From positions 48,713,080 to 48,777,079 of the forward strand of contig OZ020305.1 of the NCBI GenBank assembly GCA_963971305.1: a DNA stretch of 64,000 nucleotides, in the 5' to 3' direction. This stretch comes from Arcuatula senhousia. Taxonomy: Eukaryota > Mollusca > Bivalvia > Mytilida > Mytilidae. Of this stretch, positions 32,276-43,202 are shown one piece after another (position 1 is the first letter of the stretch; every line of letters begins with the position of its first letter). The translations under genes were made by a program, and so were the position numbers. The notes below the pieces were generated by a model that saw only the letters and a list, made by a program, of their open reading frames with translations, was not told where the DNA came from and made no database searches.

Positions 32276-32451
32276 AATACAACAGGTAAATCTTTACCTG
32301 GCCAGGTGTCTGAATGCATGAGTGGCCATCTATAGAGCTACCTTTATGTAAAGCAATTCCTCAATTTAAATGGACCTATTGAAATACCTATTTGACAATT
32401 CAAATAGGCAATACCAATTGGAATACCTGTAAGGTAACAGACAATTTACTG
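32276..32451 (-). repeat. Right TIR of the 9.5-kb transposon
   Basis: Inverse of 22977-23169, ending TTTACTG then TA. It lacks the TCAGGTAGCT stretch present in the left TIR. Confidence 0.9.
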
Positions 32452-32776
32452 TAATTAAACCATTAGAACAGAGACTGATTTAATTCTTATCTTAATTTTT
32501 GAATGAAAGATTGATGGTTCAAATGTACACATTGTGAATATGGAAACTAGCGCAACATTGTACAATCAAAAGTACACGTGGTTGTACAAAAAGTAAATAC
32601 ATCATTTGTTAATTTAGAGATATGCTCGAGGCATAAATCTAAAATATCTTTTTAAAGTAGGTTTTATATTGAATATAAATTGAAATTTCTCTATTGAAGT
32701 GTAACTGAACACTTTAACACCTTACTGTGTTGTTATCTCTAGACATTGATACATGTTTAAAGATGCAAATATGTAG

Positions 32777-32892
32777 CTGCGAAAACGTAGCTCTTGGGGC
32801 TGCTTTTTTTCATTTGGGTTTTTTATAAGCTCTTGAGCTACGTTTAAAATCCAAATGAATAAAAGGCAACCTCAAGAGCTACGTTTTCGCAG
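32777..32892. repeat. Long hairpin with 27-bp arms
   Basis: The left arm 32777-32803 (CTGCGAAAACGTAGCTCTTG...) pairs with 32866-32892. An inner CATTTGG (about 32811) pairs with CCAAATG (about 32851). The loop contains a further AGCTCTTGAGCT palindrome. It is probably a small inverted-repeat element. Confidence 0.75.
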
Positions 32893-33176
32893 TTAGCAAA
32901 TGTGTAGACATAGCTACAATAATGTAGCTCCTTTTAGAACTTTGGTTGGGCGGAGCTACAATGCAGTCCCATTACTCTAGCTACAATAATGCAGCTCCTT
33001 TGACATCTTTGATTTGGCAGAGCTACAAAGTGGACCAATTACTCGTAATGGAGCAAATCGAATTTCTTTTTCCATTTCTCACAAAGTTTCAAAATAGTTC
33101 GAAACTACCAAAAACATTCAGAATTGGGTCAATAAAAATTTTGTTTAAAAGTTAAAGGTAACAATAAATTTGCAGT

Positions 33177-33845
33177 ATGCTTGATTTCCTCATTGACAAC
33201 ATATTTGTCACCTTCGGAGGAGAGATTTTTCAACAACAAATCGGCATTCCAATGGGCACAAACTGTGCTCCTCTTCTCGCCGATTTGTTTTTATACTCTT
33301 ACGAGACTGAATTTCTTCAGGGACTCGTAAAGAACAAGAAGATGAAAGAGGCAAGGTCATTTAATCTTACATTCAGATATATTGACGATGTCCTTTCTGT
33401 CAATAACACTTCATTTGGTAGTTGGATTCCTTCAATATATCCTCCAGAATGGGAGATTAAAGAGACCACCGAATCTAATTGCTTCACGTCTTTCTTGGAT
33501 TTGCACCTCGAATTTGACCCAGGTGGTCATCTCAGTACAAAAATTTGCGATAAACGAGACGATTTTAATTTTTAAATTATTAATTTTCCTAATTTACAGA
33601 GCAATATACCTACTTCTCCTGCTTACGGTGTTTACATTTCTCAACTTATTCGATATGCCAGAGCTTGCACACATTTCACAGATTTTTTGATCAGACACTG
33701 GTTTCTTCGTGACCGACTTTTGAAGCAAGGCTATAAGAAAATACGTCTCATACGATCACTAAAAAAATTCTTTCTTCGTTATCAGCCACTAGTAGAAAAG
33801 TACAAAATTGAGTTAAAAGATATGATAGTTAATTGTTTTAATTAG
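33177..33845 (+). pseudogene. Reverse transcriptase fragment, possibly Penelope-like
   Basis: About 220 residues of RT are present: the GIPMGTNCAPLLADLFLYSY core, the catalytic FRYIDDVLS (about 33376), then FLDLHLEFD and KRDDFNF. A TAA at 33573-33575 interrupts the frame where the copy near 63620 keeps a CAA-type codon. Beyond it the same frame continues through PTSPAYGVYISQLIRYARAC to a TAG at 33843. The upstream two-thirds of RT and any endonuclease are missing, so this is a 5'-truncated copy. The GTNCAPLLADLFL family is common in molluscs. I assign it only tentatively to Penelope-like or another non-LTR class. Sequence to about 34135 is its 3' untranslated region. Confidence 0.8.
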
Positions 33846-34149
33846 TGTTTGACTGGTGTGCTGTACTGAGATGATCACCTCTATATCCCTATTGTGTCTC
33901 ACAACTATGTTGTGTTATATGGTCATTACCGGATTCTAAGATCGCAATGGAAGAGGGAGGTTTGGCGCCATAAAACCTGGTTTAACCCACCGTTTCGTTT
34001 GAAATGCCTGTACCAAGTCAGGACCATTGCGATCCACCAGTTCTCCGGTATGACTGATTCGTTTTTGTCATTTTCTCTGGACTATGAGATTGATCATTCA
34101 AGTTCGGTAGTTTTGTTATTACCTTTATTTGTTTGATTAAAAGAAGCAG

Positions 34150-34470
34150 AGGTACCAATGGGTTATCCGAATGTCAAAAGTCCGAAATTGCAGAGACAAA
34201 ACCAGTAAACAACAACAAGAACGTGACAAAAACAGACAACATGTAAAACATGGAAACACATAATAACTGAATATCAATCAACAACACGAACTCCAGTCGA
34301 AACGAGAGTGAATCCAGGTGCTCCGGAAGATTAAGCAGTTCCTGCTTGCTATAGCACACCCGTCGCATTACCAACAGTCAATTCAGTGTGTCAAAACCGA
34401 TAAAGGAAGGCAAGGAAGACAAAACAAAACCCAATGACAAACCACATTATCAATATTCTAAAGTTCAGGA
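34150..34470. repeat. Dispersed repeat shared with 14275-14545 and about 56950-57100
   Basis: It begins AGGTACCAATGGG...GTCAAAAGTCCGAAA and contains GGTGCTCCGGAAGA and CAGTTCCTGC, matching the other copies in order. There is no coding pattern. Confidence 0.6.
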
Positions 34471-34649
34471 TAAAGAGACTTCAAAAATTGATATGTTCAA
34501 GAAGATCTTTAAATTTGGCAAAGTATCCAAAAAATTGAACTGGATTGGTCATTAGAATACTAAAAGCAATTCTTCGGTACCTAATTTGAACCGCCCAATT
34601 AAAGATGTCAATTGAGCTACATTATTGTAGCTAAAAGGATTATAAATGT

Positions 34650-35535
34650 TTAACTATTGACAATTACTAAACTTTTTGAAAGTTTGCGACATTGTATATG
34701 TTAAAGCGTACTGAGATCATATAATCTTTGCATATAATGTCTATGAAATTAAGATGTTTTCTCTCAAATGCCATTTTGATGCTAAATCAGAACAAAAAAT
34801 GTTAACATGGTTTATCTGTGCTCTTTTCCAAGAAGTTAAATCATGTGTTCTAAAGAGCAATTGCGAAGAGTGGAAACTTCCGACCTTAATTTTCGGTTTC
34901 AACTGACTGGTGCTAATTTGTCAATCCAAACAACTCTTTTTGCTTGATTTACTCCTGTTTAAAATAAAATATTGCTTACTCTGCTGTATTTACCTATTGG
35001 CGAATCATTTCAAAAACACCAAACCAAGTTTGATGTTTTGATAAGCAGCGATACATGACAAAGATACGAGAAGCAATAGAAAGTTTCTTTACCTTTCAGA
35101 CGCACAATTTCCTTGTTCTTTGATTTTTTTACGTCACTACTTTTTTCCCCCAATATATTTGATGTTAATCAATATAAAAGAAGGCAGCATATTTAGTTTC
35201 ATAATTTTTCTTCTTTGAACATCCTTACAACTTAAGTTGTATTGTCTATTATATTTTTTGCTGGTTTAAACTGTTCTTTAAGGTTTGTTTTCTTACTTTT
35301 TGTGTGAAGCAATATCATTTGAAATGAAAAGGAAGTTTTTTTTAGGCAAATTAGTAAGAAGTCAAAAGGCTGATGTATTTGAAGTAAGGTTTTAACATGT
35401 TTAAGTTGTAGACAACTGACGTGTTGTTTTCTTTGCTCAAAAGCAGATTTCGCCTGTTTTTTATGTGTATTTTTTTGCCTCAAGTTATGCTGTAGCGGGT
35501 GGAAGAATCTACCTGATTTGCTGAAAAAATGTTAA
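34650..35535. other. AT-rich noncoding stretch
   Basis: No gene, repeat or structure recognised. Confidence 0.5.
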
Positions 35536-35537
35536 AA

Positions 35538-37660
35538 ACAAGAGGCTCCCAGGAGCCTAAATCGCTCACCTGGTCTTGATGTCAACCCTATATTTTGTAG
35601 AGCTGAATGAGCTGAACATTTAAGCAAGCAACAGTTTTTCTTTGTCTACTATAGTTTTCATTCTATAGGCCAAAAACACAAAAATCGTTATATTTAGGGT
35701 CGTAACTCCTAAAAGGGGTCATCTGACAACTTCGACCCTATGGAGACTTTTGTAGAGCTTTATGCGCTGAACATTTAAGCAAGCAACAGCTTTTCTCTAT
35801 CTGCTATAGTTTTCTTTCTAGGGGCCAAAAACATGAAAAAACATCATTTTAGGGGTCGTAACCCCTATTGAGGGTCATCTGACAACTTCGATCCTATTGA
35901 GACTTTTGTAGAGCTAAATGAACGGAACATTTAAGCAAGCACTCTCTATCTGCTATAGTTTTCATTCTATAGGCCAAAGACATGAAAAAGGTTATTTTAG
36001 GGGCCATAACCCCTATTAAGGGTCATCTGACAACTTTGATCCTATTGAGTTTTTTGTAGAGCTAAATGAACTGAACATTTAAGCAAGCAACAGCTTTTTA
36101 ACTCACCTTGCCAAAGGCTTTGGCAAGGTGAGCATTTGCTATCACTTGGCGTCCGTCGTCTGTCGTTCAACTTTTCAAAAATCTTCTTCTCTGAAACTGT
36201 TAAGTCAAATGTAATGACACTTGGTAGGGTTGTTCTGTAGTATGTCCTCTACGAAATAATCGTTCTAAATTTTGATTCGACAAAAAACATGGCCGCCATG
36301 GCTAAAAATAGAACATAGGGGAAATTGCAGTTTTTTGCAAATTACTCAAAAACCATAACAGATATCAAAATTCTGGCTGGGTAAAAGTGATAAGCACCTC
36401 AAGATCTACCTGCCTAGAAATTGTCAAGAAGATCCAACAATCGTTGTAGGAGTTATTGTCCTTTTTCTGGATTTTTTTTTAACTTATTTAGCCCTATATC
36501 TCAAACACTATACAAGATATTTCAAAAATTTAAATTGCATATGACTGAACACATCAAGATCTACAAAAGTTGTAACAGAGTCAAAGTTGTAGGATCGTTC
36601 CTGTAGGAGTTATACCCCTTGGATCGTAAAAAATGACCATTTTCACAGCTTTTTGTTTAAATTTTCAAAAATCTTCTTCTCTAAAACCACGTGGCCAAAT
36701 GAAATGAAACTTAGTAGGGTTGTTCTGTAGTGTGTGGTCTACAAAATTATCGTTCCAAATTTTGATTTAACAAAAAACATGGCCGCCATGGCTAAAAATA
36801 GAACATAAGGGTAAATTGCAGTTTTTCTGCAAATTGCTCAAAAATGGTAACATATATTAAAATTCTGTTTGGGTAATAATGATCAGCACATCAATATCTA
36901 CCTGCTCTGAAGTTTTGAAGAAGATCTGACAATTGTTGTAGGAGTTATTGCCCTTTTTTTTGGGTTTTTTTTCTGTCTTTCAAATTTTGCTCTTTTTAGA
37001 CTAATATCTTGAAAACTATAAAGATATTTGAAAATTTTTAATTGCATATATGGTTAAGCACATAAAGATCTAAAAATTATGTAATGGGGTCAAAGTTGTA
37101 AGACCTTTCTTGATAGGAGTCGTTTCCCTTAGAATATTAAAATTGATAATTCCACAGAGTAGCAGTCCTTTGTTAAAATATCCGGCTTATAAGTATCATC
37201 GAATACAAGGTGAGCGATTCAGGCTCCTGGGAGCCTCTAGTCTCTATCTGCAATAGTTTTCATACTATAGGGCATAAACATAAAAAACGCTATTTTTCAC
37301 CTTTAAAGAGCTGTAACCCCTACTAGGGGTCATCTGACAACTTGGACCAAATGGAGACTTTAGTAGAACTTTTGATGCTGAAGCAGTAGGGTGGCATCAG
37401 ATTTCATCTATCTCTTATACTTTTTGATTTACAAGCATAAAACAGTAGTCTGACCCCCCTCTAGTCAATTTTAGCAACGGCGGCAATGTTTTTCGACGGA
37501 TCCAAAATCCCCACGCAAGTTTTGTGCAGGATACCCTAAAGTACCACCAGACCAAATTTGGTTTGAATCTGTTCAGTAGTTTCAGAGAAGTTTGAAAAAG
37601 TTTACAGACGACGACGACGGACACCAAGTGATGGCCGAAGGTCCAGGTGAGCTAATAAGC
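35538..37660. repeat. 154-bp tandem repeat block with a nested insertion
   Basis: It opens with the hairpin AGGCTCCCAGGAGCCT. Units start near 35597, 35750, 35905 and 36051 (GTAGAGCT...GCAAGCAACAG...GGGGTCATCTGACAACTT). An insertion at about 36100-37238 interrupts unit 4, which resumes with TCTCTATCTGCAATAG. A unique end follows (ACTTTTTGATTTACAAGC, GCAACGGCGGC, GACGACGACG). The same organisation recurs at 50700-51545. Confidence 0.8.
36100..37238. mobile_element. Element inserted in the 154-bp repeat
   Basis: It begins with a 27-nt palindrome (13-bp arms, CACCTTGCCAAAG/CTTTGGCAAGGTG) and ends with AAGGTGAGCGATTCAGG and the hairpin AGGCTCCTGGGAGCCT. Internally two ~500-bp halves repeat (AAACATGGCCGCCATGGCTA at about 36285 and 36777). 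No ORF of note. Confidence 0.7.
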
Positions 37661-37664
37661 GGTG

Positions 37665-38784
37665 AAAAAATTAGTTGGTTTATTTGCATCAATATCAGAT
37701 AAAAAGTTCAGGAATAAAGAACACCAATTTTTCTCCGAGGAGCATAGACCAGTAGGGAGATTTTAGTGTTATGTTTACCTTTGTATATGTCCATTGACTA
37801 ATGCACCGAATGGAAAAGAAGTCAAAATATGGAACATAACATTACTTGATAAGGAGAGTTTACCCATGCCAAATAAAATAACGTTTAAAACCAAAACTTT
37901 TGGTATTGACAAAAAAAATGGCGAGGAAACTAAAATGATAGTTTTTTTCCCTTTAATTGCTTCCAATTAAATAGCGGTATCCATTCTAATAAATTTCGTA
38001 AATTAAGATCATATTGTAATGTTACTAAATAGAGACTTATTTTGTTCCTACCTTGGTTTTTGAAATGGAGACTTGTACGGATTCATATTATCATGTACAC
38101 ATTCATAATTGGTGGAGGGGAAAAAAACGGGTGATCATGAACAAACATGTGACCCCGGTAAAGCTAGTGGTTTAAAAAGGACATTTTAAAACGTGATGGT
38201 TTCTGTCACCAATGAGGTTAAGAAATTTCTCTATAGAATATTTTATGCCTGAATATATATCAGGCATTGATATTTGAGAGGCAAACATGTATGAAAAAAT
38301 CGTGACTGTAGAAAAAAAGGACTCCGATGACTTTCAGGCAGTAACAATCATTTGAGAAACGTGTACAAGATTATAAATACTTATGTTTAGAAAGAGTTGA
38401 CTAAAAGTTCAATGTTTAAATTATATAGTTTATTGACATTTAAGAAAGAATAACTTATTTTACAGACATTATAAACAGGTTATTTCATCTTCTAATGCTT
38501 GAACTCAAAGGAATACTAAATATTTCAAATATTGGATATAGTAATTGACAATAATTGAACATAAGACTTTTAGCAACATTTCTTTGTGTCAAAGCATAGG
38601 AAAAACAAACAATTGCATATTATGTCTGCAATTAAGGTGTTAATAAACTACGATCAACTTTAAATGACACTCAAATGGTAATCTTTGCTATCTTATCTAA
38701 ATTTAAATCTAATTGCATGCTGTTGTTCTTGAAGAGAAAATGGTGTACCAATGGGGCATTCTAATATTGTAGACCCGTACAGTT
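37665..38784. other. AT-rich noncoding stretch
   Basis: No gene or repeat recognised. Confidence 0.5.
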
Positions 38785-39090
38785 TTTGTGGTGGCGAATA
38801 GGCCCGCAGCAGCGCTAAGCTTAGCTTAATGGTAAAAATCAGAAACCTGACATCGGGTCAGGCCGCTTTGTCCACAAAGCAACTGGAATGTGCCCCAGAT
38901 CGTTGAATGGGGCAGCCATGTTATAATGATTGCTGGGGTCGTCAGGTTATAACGCGAAAAGCATGACGGCAAACCATAGTGGTGCACAGTGTTGGGAATA
39001 AATGTCATGTTCTATGCAATTTAAAATGCCCTGCTGTAGGTTTTAATAGGAGTAGGACCTGCATGATCCCAATACAGGAGGCTGAATTGA
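38785..39090 (+). mobile_element. SINE-B copy, 3'-incomplete
   Basis: Has the shared SINE head (GTGGCGAATAGGCCCGCAGC), then the SINE-B body markers TGACATCGGGTCAGGCCGC, GGGGTCGTCAGG and CCATAGTGGTGCAC. The family tail is absent. Confidence 0.8.
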
Positions 39091-39099
39091 CCGAATCGG

Positions 39100-40431
39100 T
39101 AGAAATAAAATCATCACTGCAGATATTGTAAATTTTTCCGACCTTTATCACTCAACTAATTGTCAAAGAACTTTTTTTATCCAAGTGTTATTACTAAGTG
39201 CATGTCGAATTTATAATAAACACTTAAACTTGAACAGTGGGTTTGTGCACAAATATGCAGCGATGAAAAAAGGTAAGAAATAGGTTTTTTTTCAAAGATG
39301 TGGAGCGGAACAAGGTTCGTTTAACCTTGAAGATCCATGTTCTTTTTCTTTGATGTCTGTAACTCACACTGCCAATTATTTTAAAGTTCAAATGAGCTAT
39401 TGTCGTTACTAAATGTCCGTCGTCCGTCCGTCCTTCAGCTTCTCCTAAGCCACACAACCAAATTTGTTTTAAGTATGGCTGTTAGCGTTCTTTAATAAAC
39501 AACTGTTCAGATTGATTATCGGTATGTATCTAAACATGACCGCTGTTACTAAAAATACTAGTAAAAGACAAGAGTAAAACACACATTTTAAAGCTTGGGA
39601 CTACTATAAATAGGAAAAAGTATTATGGGTTGAAGCGTATTGGGAAACTTTATCGATGCTGTCAAATAAAGCCCTCGAGAGGGAAATGGAATTTTAAGAT
39701 TACTTTTTAAAACAAAACAAAAATACAATTTTAACTTCTTTAAAATTGTTCAAAGATAATGTTCAATGATCTTTTGCTGAAAGCAGCGGAAGATATCGAA
39801 TTTTAATGATATGTTAAATTGATCATTCTTTAGATATATGATGCACATAAACTTTTTTCTAGGTTCATAAAAGTAGCATTTGTGAATCTATATGCTTTTA
39901 AAAAAACCTATAATTGTTTAGGCTTGTTGCCAAGGTAACCATTTCAAATATTGATTATTCTATCAACCTTCATAGTTCTTGCTGATTTTAACAAGCAAGG
40001 ATGGGTCAATGTCAATGCACCTTTAAATTGCATGAACTCCCTCCGCTAAAAAAAATCCAGTTCAAATATGACAAAGACATGAGTAAATTTTGCCAAAATT
40101 TGACAATTAAAAACTTCTTATTTTTTAACATTTCTGATATCCTCGACATGTTCAGTTTAAAAACAGTTTTAGTTTTTGATTTGCTTGTTTGTTGTTTGTT
40201 TAATGTCAAGTCAATAATATTTCAGTCATAATCAGGACAAGAACTAATTGAAACAACAAATTGAATTGTGTAGACCCATCCAGGACACGGCACCCATAAG
40301 ACAGACCCATGTATGTTATGCAAAAAGGGCCAATGTACGACCACAAACAAAAGGAAAACGAACCAACTCGCAAGACAGGCCAATGTACCCTCAACGCACC
40401 ATAGAAGATTATTATAAGAATTGAATGTTTG
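39100..40431. other. Noncoding stretch with one dispersed repeat
   Basis: 40205-40400 matches 21300-21500 (AATGTACGACCA, AAAACGAACCAACT). Nothing else recognised. Confidence 0.5.
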
Positions 40432-40793
40432 TATTTTGATGTTTTATAGGCGCGCAAAACCGTTGACCGGTCGCACATTTTGGCACACCCTAAGGTTCTT
40501 CCTACCCCAGACATAGGTTGAATATCTTAGTAATAATTTGGTTCCCCAGTTTGGTATTTTTGGTTATACTGTTCTATGCTCTTCATATTCATACAGTGTT
40601 TGGCATTTTCAATATTTTTGGTAGAGCGCCTCTGATGAGTCTTGAATAGACGAAACGCGCGTCAGGCGTAACAAAATTTATTGTCTGGAACTTTGTTGTC
40701 ATTTGTATTTAACATGAAGCGCTATCTAGAACAAGCTTAATTCAAAATGTGCTACGGTCAACGGTTTTACACGCCAATGAAACATCAAAATAT
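40432..40793. mobile_element. 362-bp TIR element enclosing a hammerhead ribozyme
   Basis: The 50-bp ends at 40432-40481 and 40744-40793 are inverted copies (shared TTTTGATGTTT, AAAACCGTTGACCG and GCACATTTTG) with about five differences. TA lies at both outer ends. The hammerhead core is in the interior at 40626-40669. No ORF. Confidence 0.75.
40626..40669 (+). ncRNA. Hammerhead ribozyme
   Basis: Stem I is GCGCCT (40626-40631) with AGGCGT (40664-40669), six pairs including one G-U. The core CTGATGA is at 40632-40638. Stem II is GTCT/AGAC (40639-40642 and 40648-40651) with loop TGAAT, followed by GAAA (40652-40655). A very short stem III (CGC/GCG, 40656-40661) leads to TC at 40662-40663, the expected cleavage site. 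All invariant core bases are present. The short stem III is the pattern of metazoan and Penelope-associated hammerheads that cleave best as dimers. Activity is predicted, not shown. Confidence 0.9.
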
Positions 40794-41105
40794 TAAATCA
40801 AACTCATATTTGTAGAACTTACTGGCGTCATCATACTAGGGTAAAAATATATTAATAATGAATTTGAAATTACGTCCGTTCGTCTGTTAGTTTATCTATA
40901 TCCTTCGTGTATGGTTTTTCAAAAAAAGTGTGTGTGCGTGTGTGTACATGAAACAGTTGTACTTACTTCTATGCTTGTAAATCGAAAAATAAACAATTTT
41001 CGTTGATCTACCTAAAATCTTTTCAATATCATGTTTTTTAAAAAAAGATATAATTAAACTCTTACAAGTAATTGATATTAAGAAACCGGTTTCTATCCTT
41101 TCCAG

Positions 41106-41909
41106 ATATTCCTAGATTTCCTGTTGCAGCCTATAAGGTTTTCAAATCAAAGAGACCAGAAGAAAAACTAAGGGATGAGGCTCCGTTGTACATTGGAATA
41201 GCCAAAGAGGCAGCTCAAAAAAGGGTCATTGGTATATTAAACAAGAAATGAAAAAAAAACCACCATCAATCAATAGATGAAGATGATGTGTAATGAAGCT
41301 GGCATTACTGGCAAGAAGAGCAACCATAGCGCAAGGGAGACTTTGATAATAAACATGCTGGTGTTGAAATTACTGTGGTAACACAACTCTCAGGTCACAA
41401 TAATGTACAATCAAGTAACAATTATAGCTCAGCATCGGTAAACCAACAGAAGCAAATGTCTGATATAATTGGTCTTAGTCATGTCGAGACAAACAATTCT
41501 CTGCTGAATGTAAATGCCTCCGATATGCCCGATCATGATTCATACGCGATGCCGGACGACAATGAGGATGAAACTCTTGTTCGTGCCTCACAAGAGATGG
41601 TGGAGGAAACATTGAAAACAATAGAAAATTATAAAACGCACGAATTATCTGTATCAAAGAGTGGGGTGATATATTTAGCCGTTAGAAATACAAATCTAGT
41701 CTATGCTACACTTCAGGATATTGAAGTTCGAAACGTTGAAACTAAAAGCTGCCCCAGCACCCTTAGCAGCTTCTACCTAGCTCCGTTTTGAATGGTGCAA
41801 CCATACATGGAAACATAACTCTAAATTTTGGAAATGGTACTCATAACCCTTCAGATGTAAATACATCAAGCCAAATGAAAACATTTAAACGTCTCCGATT
41901 GATAGACTG
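41106..41909 (+). pseudogene. Crypton/DUF3504-type tyrosine recombinase C-terminus, decayed
   Basis: A splice-acceptor-like tract ends TTTCCAG at 41105. The next open segment reads RFPVAAYKVFKSKRPEEK...APLYIGIAKEA and stops at 41249-41251. A second segment gives EAGITGKKSNHSARETLI (about 41300), then after a frameshift VEITVVTQLSGHNNVQSSNNY (about 41365-41420, only the central part quoted). H-x2-R, the LSGH box and the following Tyr match the catalytic C-terminal half of these recombinases. The frame continues as an acidic tail to 41791, and a frame-shifted end reaches KRLRLID near 41909. The family includes Crypton transposons and host proteins derived from them (KCTD1-like, QRICH1, ZMYM). 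It could be a dead transposon or part of a decayed host duplicate. Confidence 0.7.
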
Positions 41910-42024
41910 ATTAATCTTTTGAAAGTAAAAAAAAGTAAAAGAAAAAAACACTGTACACAATGTATAATTAACATCCTAGTTTTGTTGAATTAAATTTTGT
42001 ACACTGTCATGACTGTTCATTGTT

Positions 42025-42495
42025 CGGGGCCCGGGTGGCGAATAGGCCCGCAGCAGAGCCTAGCTTGTCGTAAAAGGCGATTAAGGGTCTTGGGATTCTG
42101 ACGTCGGGTCAGTGCTCAGCCCACAGAGCGACCAAGTGCGTACCCTAAGTGGCTGAATAGGGTAGCCCTCGTCCGCGGGGGTTGTCAGGTCTATAATACG
42201 GAAACCCTGACCGCCGACCATAGTGGGCCAACGTGTGTGGAGAATGCCACGCTTCATGCACGTAAAATACCCCTTTGTGGACCGCCAAGTAGTGCACCAC
42301 ATAGGCTAAATTTTCCGCCCCTACCCACTTCTCCCCTTTTCCTGTGGTTCTTCAAAATTTACCGTCCCCGTGTTTCCCATCCCATCCCATATTTCATATA
42401 TCATCATCATTTCATGTTCATTGTATCATCCTTTTCATGTTCATCGCCTGTAAATAACCTATATAGCGTTGCACGGGCGTAAAACACCAACTCAC
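42025..42495 (+). mobile_element. Full-length SINE-A with target-site duplication
   Basis: A 471-bp element flanked by TCATTGTT at 42017-42024 and 42496-42503. The head CGGGGCCCGGGTGGCGAATA contains TGGCGAATAGG, a good A-box match for RNA polymerase III. The body has GTGCGTACCCTAAGTGG; the 3' part has TCATCATCATTTCATGTTC and ends GTTGCACGGGCGTAAAACAC, CTCACTCAC. No B box was identified with confidence. Confidence 0.85.
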
Positions 42496-43202
42496 TCATT
42501 GTTTTAGTATGGTTCTAATGCAGCCATAACATAAAAGAATTTATACAGATATTATATACATGCACATAATATATAATATAATATATAATATAGTATACAT
42601 GTTATTACAATGCTTAAATAAGCTATTTATTTCTTTTGTTATAGATACAGGTGCCTCTTTTTCCAACTTTTCTGATCTTACAAAGTTTACTTATAATTGA
42701 TTTTTAACGGTTAACTTAAAATTGCGTTGTTTTAAGTACAGTTTGGTACAAAGAAAAATGTATGTACATAGTGCATCAGAAGTTTTAATAAATATTTCTT
42801 AGAATAGATTTGATATTACATTCGAGGATTCCTGACATCGGGGTCAGGCCGCTTTGCCCACAAAGCGACTGGGATGTGTGCCCCAGGTGGTTGAATGGGG
42901 CAGCCCTGACATCGAGAGATGCGGGGTCGTCAGGCGATAGTGCGGAAAACCTGACCGCAAACCATAGTGGTGCACCGTGTTGGGAAAAATGTCACGTTCC
43001 TCGCACGTTAAAGAACCCTGCTGCAGGTCTCGGTAAGAGTAGGACCCGTAGGATCCCCATGCAGGAGGCAAAATTTCCCGTCCCTACCCATCACTCCTTT
43101 TTCCGGAGGCAGTCGAAACTCTCCTACCCGATTGGCCTTGTGTCCCCGTTTCCTCCACTTCATCATCATTTCATGTTCATTGTATCACCACTTTCATGTT
43201 CA

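Larger units (their letters stand above)
22977..32451. mobile_element. 9.5-kb Tc1/mariner-superfamily transposon carrying two genes
   Basis: Long inverted repeats start CAGTAAATTGTCT at 22977 and end ...CAATTTACTG at 32451, each bordered by TA (22975-22976 and 32452-32453). Inside are an intact DDE transposase (23489-24505, minus) and a second gene (28832-29929, plus) transcribed divergently, plus a nested TIR element (24548-28440). Removing the nested insertion leaves about 5.6 kb. Known Tc1/mariner elements are usually 1-2 kb with one gene, so the size and second gene are unusual. That the second gene belongs to the element, rather than being captured or host DNA, is inference from its position between the TIRs. 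Confidence 0.8.
32911..34632. mobile_element. Inverted-repeat-flanked block holding an RT fragment
   Basis: Two direct 67-bp copies (32911 and 32978) contain AGCTACAATAATGTAGCT and TTGGGCGGAGCTACAA. The second is repeated inverted at about 34577-34632 (shared TAGCTACAATAATG, GACATCTTT and TTGGGCGG). The flanked block holds the RT fragment and a dispersed repeat. Whether this is one element is inference. Confidence 0.5.

Noticed and set aside
36100..37238. Helitron
   Set aside because: The 3' hairpin followed by CTAG is suggestive, but the 5' end and A/T target rule do not fit and no Rep/helicase is present.
42810..43202. N-terminal 130 codons continuous with the LINE RT frame
   Set aside because: This part is SINE-B sequence read through by chance; the LINE begins at 43203.
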